The notes below the pieces were generated by a model that ran no database searches, was not told where the DNA came from, and saw nothing but the letters and a program-made list of their open reading frames with translations. Positions 54,401 through 64,000 of a DNA stretch of 64,000 nt are shown here, piece by piece; position 1 is the stretch's first letter, and each line of letters begins with the position of its first letter. The stretch comes from Salticus scenicus. Taxonomy: Eukaryota; Arthropoda; Arachnida; Araneae; Salticidae. The stretch is taken from positions 74,941,626 to 75,005,625 of the forward strand of contig OZ005649.1 of assembly GCA_963930645.1 (NCBI GenBank). The letters run 5' to 3'. Made by a program: the position numbers and the translations under genes.

Positions 54401-57400
54401 TTCATTTCCCATCAAATTTTTTTTTCAAATCACTTTTGGAAATTTATATTCTATAATTTTATTATAATGAACACTAGAAGCATCATTTAATCTCGTCTCT
54501 ACATTTATTTCTTCAGACATATGTAATTTTTGATTAATTTGTTTGGTCAATGTTATACATTCATCAGAATAAACCTTCAGATTTTCATTTTTGTTAGTGA
54601 TATGAAGCTCTGCGGCTTTTCTCATCTTCAGATAATAATTTGAGAATTTTATTATTTAAATCATTTATTTCTGAACAAGCATTCTGAATTTTTGTACATT
54701 TATTGCACACTAAATCAATGGGCATGTTCTCTTTAACTATTTCTGTTGTTAAAAAATTAGCAGTTTTCATTAACAAAGTACGTGAAACTACTCTTTAATA
54801 CTTTCAAAGTTTCCATGATTAAATATCAGAACTAAACTAAACACTTTATAATCATTGCAAACAGTTTTGAATTTAAACTTAAAAGTACTTTAATATATCA
54901 AAAACTATATATCTATATATATTAATAATTATTAAAAATTCTGTCAGAATAGACTACACCATAGGTTCCCAACCTTTTTTGAACTGGTGCCCCCTTTTCT
55001 AGTGAATATTTCAATACCGCCCCCCTCCCACTCCAGAGAAATAAGAGCGTACATAATGCATGGTGAAAACAAGAATTAAATAAAAAGAAATTACTAATAG
55101 ATAGAATATTGTTGGAATTGAAACACTACTGAATTTCTTCTTTATTTAAAAAAGAGGAATAAAAGTTTTAGCTTACCTGTTATAAGTACAGGCAGGGGTT
55201 TTGATGATACGAAGTAATCCATAATAAACTATTGCTTTCTAAATAAATACATTGGCAGTTTCAGAGAACAATCAAAATGCATACTTAATTATATTAAAAA
55301 GTATTTTTATTAAAATTTAAAGACATTGAATTTCTAACTTAACTAATGAGAAGGCTGAATTTGATACATTTTAAGGAGCTTGTTAATATCAGGCTCGATT
55401 TTATTTAAAAACAATCGTAAGTTGCCGCGTTCAGTAACATGGAGCCGATTTCTCTTTTTAGTTACCAATGTTGCTACAGCACTAAATCCACGTTCTGCTA
55501 AATATGAAGATGGGAATGCTATCAGAAATTGTTGAACAATCGACCATAATCCTGAATACAGTTGCAAAATCGACTTCTGTGGCCAAAATTCTTAGTAGCC
55601 ATTCTTGAATTTAATTTTTAATTCCTCATTTGTCGTCAGTTCTATTAGTTCTTCTTCTAACTGAGATGATCCTGCTGTGTTGACATTCGAAAACGGATCC
55701 AAAACCCAGTCTGGTATGTCCATGTTTAAAATGTCCTGGAATCGTTCCTTGAAGTCATTGTAGAGGTTTTCCAAATGTTGACAGTAAACAAGCAAGTCGT
55801 TGTGCTGCTGATAAACATGGGAAGTTATTGAATTCACGTCTGCCTATAATCTCCTTATATTATTAAAATCTGTGCGCATCTGTCTGTCTGTCTGTCTGTG
55901 AGAAATGCCTTGTCATAGCTAAAGCTCCCGCGCTAATGTTCGCAGCGCTTCGAAACCGGTGTCGACAGACGCAGAATTTCTTCATCTCGACATCGCGATA
56001 ATTTGCTAAGCGATGCGACCCTAATTAACGGAGATATTAATTAAAACGTCAACCCATATCTACCGAAAAATGACCCAGAATTCATGATTAAATGCTTAAA
56101 AAGTGACATTTTTACGGAAAAAGTGGAAAATAAATTGGAAATATCAGTCGTATCGTTACAAATAAGATATCAAATGAAAGGTCCGATTTTTCTGAATCCG
56201 ACGGTTTAAATAGCTTATCTATAGGGCAATTAGATTTTTTAAAATTAACTAAAGTATGAAAAAAAAGGTGGCAACAAATCACAACAGTTCTATTAATTTC
56301 GCAATAGACGTATTTCGGTTACCATGGCGCCGTGCGAAAGAATAAATAGATTTTACTTCCAGCTTCACTGATTTTGTACTGGAAATAAAAATTGCAAATT
56401 TCAAATTTCTTCAAAATTAATTCAAACTTGCTACAAACTTTTAACATCACAAGACGAAGTTCCAGTTCAAATATCACCGGGTTTCGAGAATAAATAAAAA
56501 ATGTACAATTTAATTGCAAATTAAATGTTATTGTAATACGCGTATTTCAAATTCTAACTATGATTAAATTATTTTTAGTACATCATTCGAAAGATATTTT
56601 AAAGTACTTTTATATTATCGAAAGCGGGATTCAAGATTTCGCTTCATTTACATGTTTTGAGGTCTCCTGAATCGGTTTTCTTTTGTATCTGAGCTACTAA
56701 TTAAAATAATTCCATAAGTAATACATCATAAGATAGCTTTGTTGGTTTGAAATCGAACAGTAGATTACAGAAATTGCTACCGCCAGATGGCGCTGTAATA
56801 TTTTAAAATTTCAATATTTCAATTTCTAATTATGATTAAATTGTTTTTAATACATCATTCGAAAGATATATTAAAGTTCTTTTATATTATCGAAAGTTTT
56901 AACCAGATTGGCACGTTTTGAGGTGTCCTGATTAGGTTTTCTTTTGCATCTCAGCTAATTCAGTTAGACCGTTCAAAATTGGTATATGTAGGTTAATTAG
57001 GAAGGGCTGAAAGGGTGGGGAAGATATAGGCGTGCACCGCGCGCACGGGACAGCGCTGCCGAAGGCAGTGGGGACCCGGTCCGACTTTTTAACCGATGAG
57101 AAATGATTTTTTTTTTTCATTTTCTTTTCTTAAGAATAAAAATTTGATTTGAGAAGGAATATTTGCGCGTAGCGCGCGTATACCTTCACACGTGCGTGCG
57201 CATGGGTCTGCGCTGCCGAAGGGAGTGGGGACCCGGTGTGAGTTTTTACCCGATCAGAATTTTTTTTTGAGGGGGGGGGCACGGTGGGTCAGGGAAGGAA
57301 TACGCGCATGCAGCGCACACGGGGCAGCACTGCCGAAGGCAGTGGGGACCCGGGCCGACTTTTTACCCAATCAGAAATGATTTTTTTTTTTTTTTAATTT

Positions 57401-60400
57401 CTTTTCTTAACACTAAAAGTTACTGTTAGTGATTCATTAATTTTAGTGATTCATTTGAAAATACTGACCCGCTAGCGGGCGAAGCTCGCTAGTTCTTTTA
57501 TATAATAGCAGTTTGGACACGAAAGCAGCAACGCTATTTTTAGTCTTAATCAAGTTTAAGTCGTCGCCTTGAAGTTGGAGATTGACATCATTAAACAATT
57601 TATACAGGTCTGCTAAGTACGCAATATCGTTCTTTGATGCGATGAGGTTGTCGCACAATTCCGTGTCTTTGTTTCCTAGGAACTCTATCACAGATTCAAA
57701 CAGATTGTAAAATTGAGTCAAACAAGTACCTTTTGAAAGCCAGCGCACCTCTATGTGAAGCAGCAATCGGTTGAAATCTTCATCATTTGCAATGCAAAGC
57801 TGACTAAATCTGTCATTCAACGAGTTGCTTCAGATTTTATTAACTGCTCTTATAACATATTGCAGTGATGTATGGAGACGTTCGCTCAAATTTTTCGCAA
57901 CCAAATGCTGTCGATGAATTACGCAATGCACAACAAGCACGTCAGGAACTTTCTTTTTTAACCTTTTCCTTACGGCGGGTCCGACAGTTGGACCCCAAAC
58001 TTCACGTAGACCAAAGCCCGGCTATGTTACAGCAGTTGTACCCTAGATTTCTCTTCCCTCTCAGAGAAACGGTGCGTCAATCATTCGAGATGGACAATGC
58101 ATTCTCTATTATTCCTGCGGGAGTGTCGCAACGCCTACTCTCTATCGCGATGATAACGAAATTTTTGCGCTTGGCAGTGCGGAGAACTCTTGGTTTATTT
58201 ATTGGCGACATAGAGGCTTTCCTTGTTTTGTGCTGTTCGAAATACCTTTCTCGTTCCGTATTCTTTCCAGATTTTAGACGTGTTTGAATGCAATTCATTT
58301 TCAGTAATTTAAATTTTATTTCTTTTATGACTATAAGATTTAAGGGTTTTATTCAGAGGGGGAGTGGTACACTTTATTGAGATTTTTTACAATTTTCGCA
58401 CATAATATTTTAAAATTAATTATTTATTTATTATGCATAGATTTCTCTGTTTCATTTTCTTAATGTTTTTCCTTTCATTTCAATCCTCTGCGTTCCTTAG
58501 CAACGACTATTTCACTATTTATTTAATTATTACTGTTTAATTAGCTAATTTCTTTAAAAGTTGATTTTTTTTTCTTTCACGTTGTTGCATTTATCGAAAT
58601 CAAACTACAATATATCAGAAAAGATTATAAATTTATTAAATTTTAAATTTAACTAAAAAATATAACAAACAAATTTATGTAATTTTTATAATACAATTCA
58701 TAGTAATAAAATTACAAATTCATTGTAGCTGTAATTTTATTATTACAGAATGAGGACCAGAAAATCCATATTATTTTATGGTTTCAAAACTAAAATATTT
58801 AATGGATGCTATGAAATCACCACCTGTTGTCCGATAACTACCTAAAATAATGTGCTCGGGTAAAAGGTTGCTGAATGCAGTAGGAAAGTAGCGAGGGTGT
58901 GGAAGGCGATACAGACAACAGGTACACAAAGCAAAATTCTAAACGATTTCAAAGGTTTTTTTTTTTTTTTTTTTTTTGTTATTGTATTATATTTATTATT
59001 ATTATTATTATTATTTTCAATTTAATAATATATAGTGGTCAATGAAGCTGGTAAAGCCTGATAGTATAAAATAAAAAAATTGTAATTAAAATATGCAAAT
59101 TTCATAATTCAATTGTAATTTTGATTATGTAATTTTTAAGGCAAGCCACTTTACTGCAGAAAGTCTGTATAAACCTAATAATAAATTTAAGAAATTTTTT
59201 ATTGTGTACAAAATTTCTAACATACGGAAATTTATTTTTTCTCGTGTTAACAGTTGTTTTCTTCATGTTAACAGTTGCTGAGAGGTTCTGCTTCCAAAGC
59301 TGATAGAAGGGAGTTCTCAAGTTCGATAACAGGTCGAGCTCGTCGCCTTAGCCGTTCGGATTTTTCCGTGGTTTTCCCTTAAACTTGCTTAAATTGGGCT
59401 AGGGCCCTCTAAACACGATTCCAGGACTAGAATCCTACCGTTCATAATCCTAAAACCAACATCATTTTTTCCTCTTATTTTTAATGAATTTTGTTTTAAA
59501 TTTCTTTTTCTTTTTTTATTTCTTCTTCTTCTTCTTTTTTTTTTTTTTTTATAATTTCTTGAAGTTTCTCATTAAATATTTCTTTTTGGGACTGCTTTGA
59601 TATTATAATGTATTAATATGATTATTATTTTTATTAAAATTTTTAATTATCCATAGAAACTCCGAAAATACAAATTGGGTTGTGCAAGATTAAATGCGAA
59701 TTATACAAGCTGATCGTAAGATTATTATTGCTTTTTATTTAAGTTGCTTAACTTTCCATTATTAACAGACATTTATATTATCTCACCTCCATTCTCTTCA
59801 TATCTAGCATATGTATATCTTATATAAATTTAGCCGCATAAGGGAAAAAAAAACTTTTTTGTTAGAAAGAAGAAAATTTTTTAAATGTTTAGTTAATATA
59901 TAAAATTAGTGCCCTTTCAGTACATCTTATGTAGCAGTTTGTAATTAACGTAAGATAGAAGTGCAAATGAATAAATGGTATATGAGGCGAAAAGAATTTC
60001 TTAAAAATATAATTAAAATGATTTAAATTACGTAAAAAAAATAGCCGCATCATAAATATTGTTTTACTTTCATCGACTATGCCAAAAAAGATTTATCTCA
60101 AAAACTGGTGTTATAATAACCCCTAACTTCCCTCAGAATTTGCGAGGGTCCGCGCGTTTGAACAATAGGAGAGACATTTTCCCGTACACTTTCGTTTTAG
60201 AAAAGGGGGAAAAATTCTGAAAATAAGCGCCGTATTCTGGAGTTATACTTTCTCAGATTTGTGCCGGAAGGAAAAGGTTAAGCATGTTATGCAGCCTTTG
60301 TGATGCCCTGTCACAGCCGGTGCGCCATCCGTAGCAACTGACAAAATATTATTAAAAGGAATTTCCTTTTTGTCAAAAAACTTTTCCAGTGTATCAAATA

Positions 60401-63400
60401 TGGTTTCTCCTTTTGTATCTGTTTCCAAATTGGTAGCAAACAACATTTCTTGACATATTTTTTCATCTTTGATAAACCTCAGGTATGACAATAACAATGC
60501 TTCATTGGTTGGTAAAGTGGACTCATCCAGCTGAATTGAAAATTGACAAGTCTGCAAATAATTACACAGCGATTCTTCAATGTTTTCAGCCATCTCATCA
60601 ATTCGTCTTTGCACAGAATTATTGCTCAAAGGAATTTTTCGGATAATATCTGTAGCTGGTTTATGGAGCATGGTGGTTATTACTTATTTAACTGCTGGTA
60701 AAATTAAATCTTCCCCAATAGTATGTGGCTTGTCTGTTTTAGCAATCAACAATGAGATATTGTACGAAGCTCGAAGTCCGTCATCGTCTTGTTTAGAAGC
60801 TGATAAAAATAATTTTGATACATTTGGCTGATTTTCAAACTTCTTTTTTATGTCTAGAAAATAGGTCATGTCTTTGTCTTTCTTATCCGGATGCATTTTA
60901 TTAAGATGATTTTGAAGCCTAGAAGGTTTCATCGCTTCATTAGAAAATGTTTTTTGACAAATAAGGCACATTGGCGATGATGGATTTGTGGGATTTTCGA
61001 TAAATCCGCATTTTATATAATCCACACTATACTGCCGTCTCTTCTTTTTTGCTTCCGACACGGGTCCGACAAATGCCGTTTTCATCGTATGCAGTACGTG
61101 CTGCGATGAACAATAGAGAGAGGAGAGAGTGAGAATGAGTCAACAGTTTTCTGCGAGAGAGAAATAGGCTAGCTTCAGGGTTGCCGCGAGGAGTGTATCT
61201 CACCAAATTGGCAAGACAGGTTGCTAGTTTTGGCGCATGCATCCACAGACCCGTATATACTAGAGAGGTACCTCTTTCTCTCAACAGTGAAGTCTCATAT
61301 CGAAATATGTGAATTTTCGCGCATGTGATAGAAATTAATTATCAGCATGATTTTAAAGTCTTTTTCAGACTATATTTGGTTAATCTTCTAACGCCCCTCC
61401 GTGCCATATCAACGCCCCCTAATTTTCTCTGGGTCTTTTACCATCCCCCTGAAAGCCTCAAACACCCACAAGGGGGTGTTATCGCCCACGTTGGGAACCT
61501 ATGGACTACACCAAATGTTAGAAATTAAAATTTATTTAAACAGTTAAGAACAAAAACCTGATGAAGCATGCTTATTGAGTTTATAATAAGAAGATAAATC
61601 TTTATTTTCTTCTACAGAAAAAGAAAGTAACAGTTTCATAAAAATTTTCAGCCTTTGGTTTGTGATATAGTTACGCATTTTGAAGTGTCCTGAACAGAAA
61701 TGACTATTTTTAGAAAATATTTGTCAGTGTGTCACCAAAATTTTATATTTAATTGGACCTTGACCTAAATTGTTGCTGATTAGATTTTGGGATATATCAC
61801 CAATAGTTGACAATGTTATATTGCAATTTCCCCAATTTATGTGAAGGCTATATCTCAGTTTCTAAAGTATATAAGTTCACAAAGCTTGATATGCTTGATG
61901 GTCTTCAAGAAAAAGTATTTTGCATCAATTCGAGTGCACATTGACATTGACCAACAGGTGGTGCTTCAACACTGTAATTTAACCCTGTTTACAGCAATAC
62001 ATCAGTTTCGATAATATATAGATATACCAAACTTAGTATATGAGAAACATTATGAAAATCTATGCTGATTTGTTTGTAGTTATAGTATATACTTTTTTTT
62101 ATTACCAATAAGTCAAACAGAATATGTGACAGTAAATGAAAATGAGCTTAATCTGTTAACTCAATGGAAAAGTGAAAAAATTGACATTTATCGGTTACAG
62201 CACCACTTAGGGGGCAAACAATGGAATTAACTTCCCTCAAACAAAAATAAAAAGAGACAAAGGAAGAAATCAATTACAAAGCACTAGGGTGCTCTTGATT
62301 CAGTAAGAAAATATATCTTGTGCACAATTACGCTGAGAATGCATAAAATGTGCGTTTGCTTGGTCGAGATTTTCTTAACCCGTTAGTAGTCGCTAGTTGG
62401 TTGATTTGCCGCCCATCCTTCAGTGTTAACAGATTTTTTTATTCTATAGCCACCAAAAATTTTTAGAAGTGGCATTTGATATATATAAAACGCGAATAAA
62501 ATCGAAGAAGCGTCGATCACATCACTTCTTAAAATTATTGGTGAGAGTTAAATAAAAAGTGTGCAATCTAAAATAGGTGGCGCTATCTATAGCGACTACT
62601 AACGGGTTAATCCCTGATGTTAAAAAACACGTACGAACGGAGAAAAGATTAAATGATTTGAATCACAGTCTTTTTGAATGTAAATTATCCAATTTTTTAT
62701 TTCTTAGTCGAGAAGATATTTTCTCTATTCGTTTGTGGCTTTTAATGTGAAAATGTTGATAAGTCATGGCCAAACAAACGCATGTTTTTAAAATTCTTTT
62801 TAGAAAATATTATGCACAACACGTCTTTTCATATTAAATCTAAGATGTTTTATAACTTATAATTGACATTATTTCCTTATCTCTTACTGCTTTTTGAGAT
62901 AGGAACACTAACTGCACTGTTTACTACTATGCGATATTGTAAATAAACATATTTTTGGGGACAAGGAGAAATATATATAATTTTTTAAAATTTGAATAAG
63001 TAATAATTTTATCGAACATATATTATCAGAGATATAACAGGGTTGCCACTCAAACAGGAGAATGAAATTCCCTGACTTTTCCAGGTCTTCCAGAAATATT
63101 CTATAAAAATTCCAGTCTAGCCATATATTAAACATTGGTTGTGTTCAAGGCAAATTAATTATGGTATTTAAAAACACAAAAGTGACATATAGTGATCGCT
63201 TAAAGCAGCATCTGTCGTTTAAAGCAACATAAGAAATTTCTTTCATGAGTGGAAAAGGAGGGTGAGGGTGTTTAAAACAAATGGTGAAAGCTTAAAAAAA
63301 AAAAAAAAAAACAGAAAAATGACCTTACATTGGCAGACAAATTGTTTATTTTTTGGCAATCATCTTATAAAATACCCTGACTTCAGATTCTCGCTAAAAT

Positions 63401-64000
63401 ATTCAAGTTTCCTGACTTTTATAATCAAATTTCAAAATTCCCTGACTATTCCAGGTTCTCCAGGTAGTGTGGCAACCCTGATATAATTATGGCCAAAAAA
63501 AAAAAAAAAAAACACTAAATAAGAAACAATATTTCCTCTTCCTTCCTTTTTTTTTTTTTTTTTTTTTTTTAAATTTCACCATAACGTGCTTTTGTAGTAT
63601 AATAATTACTTCAAATAACATTTAGCAAAAAAAATTAAAAGTTAATACAAATACTCACTATGAAAATAATGTAAAAGATTTATTTATTACTTCATACATA
63701 TGTTTTTTGTAGTCTTTCAGAACTCTGGATTTTTTTTTTATCATGAATTTATGAATTGTAAGTGAATAAGAATATTATGGTGTATAATATTCAAGAATTA
63801 GTGATCCTGTTTATGATAAAAAATTTTTAAAGAAAAATTACAAAAACGTACAGTTTCAGTATTCACAAATATCTTATTATTGAAGTATTTCTTATGCTTA
63901 TGAAAATAATTGTTTAAATCACAATAAAATTATTATTATTTAATTTATCTATTACTATAACTAAAATACTCATTGCTTGTTAATAAAATTATTCATTTTA

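Overview
The window is a stretch of AT-rich, transposon-dominated nuclear DNA from an arthropod. Long homopolymer and microsatellite tracts, several copies each of Helitron, hAT, TTAA-inserting, mariner, Ty1/copia and BEL/Pao elements, and an intronless gustatory-receptor-type gene all fit an arthropod. An arachnid such as a spider is my best guess, because its chemoreceptor genes are often single-exon and its repeats look like these, but that is inference. There is no bacterial-style gene organisation. Only two long open reading frames are convincingly intact: the gag-pol of a young copia retrotransposon and the receptor gene.

Layout. 1-7500: a C-rich ~260-bp tandem array running into a GTGCCC minisatellite, a nearly perfect 378-bp tandem duplication, a Helitron fragment with the N-terminal piece of its protein and its 3' hairpin terminus, and copies of a widespread non-coding repeat. 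7504-15606: one large hAT-type element with a perfect 8-bp target duplication, swollen by nested insertions (perfect palindromic MITE, pogo-like MITE, SINE, TTAA foldback, second copy of the C-rich array). 15607-25374: mostly non-coding, with a Helitron-like segment and a large inverted repeat enclosing a tRNA-Thr-like sequence. 25375-30758: complete copia element with near-identical LTRs, a 5-bp target duplication and an intact 1298-codon polyprotein. 30759-37310: interspersed repeats, a foldback MITE, a Helitron end and a 1.9-kb two-length satellite array. 37311-38459: the receptor gene.

38460-48800: SINE, a broken THAP-domain exon, a hAT element with 8-bp target duplication, and a large foldback repeat. 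48800-54816: a decayed BEL/Pao retrotransposon on the minus strand (gag, protease and reverse transcriptase remnants), itself interrupted by a mariner, a TTAA MITE, a foldback and a tRNA/LTR-like insert. 54952-61511: a BED-finger hAT transposon on the minus strand with 8-bp target duplication, split by a Helitron (55850-57492) and by a TTAA element (57962-60277). Both insertions are base-precise, and conceptual removal restores the local transposase reading. 62379-63480: two further MITEs.

The main biological story is layered transposition. The order of events can be read from nesting: BEL/Pao and hAT first, then Helitron, TTAA and mariner elements. The copia element and the 378-bp duplication look recent. 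The receptor gene is the only host protein gene I can support.
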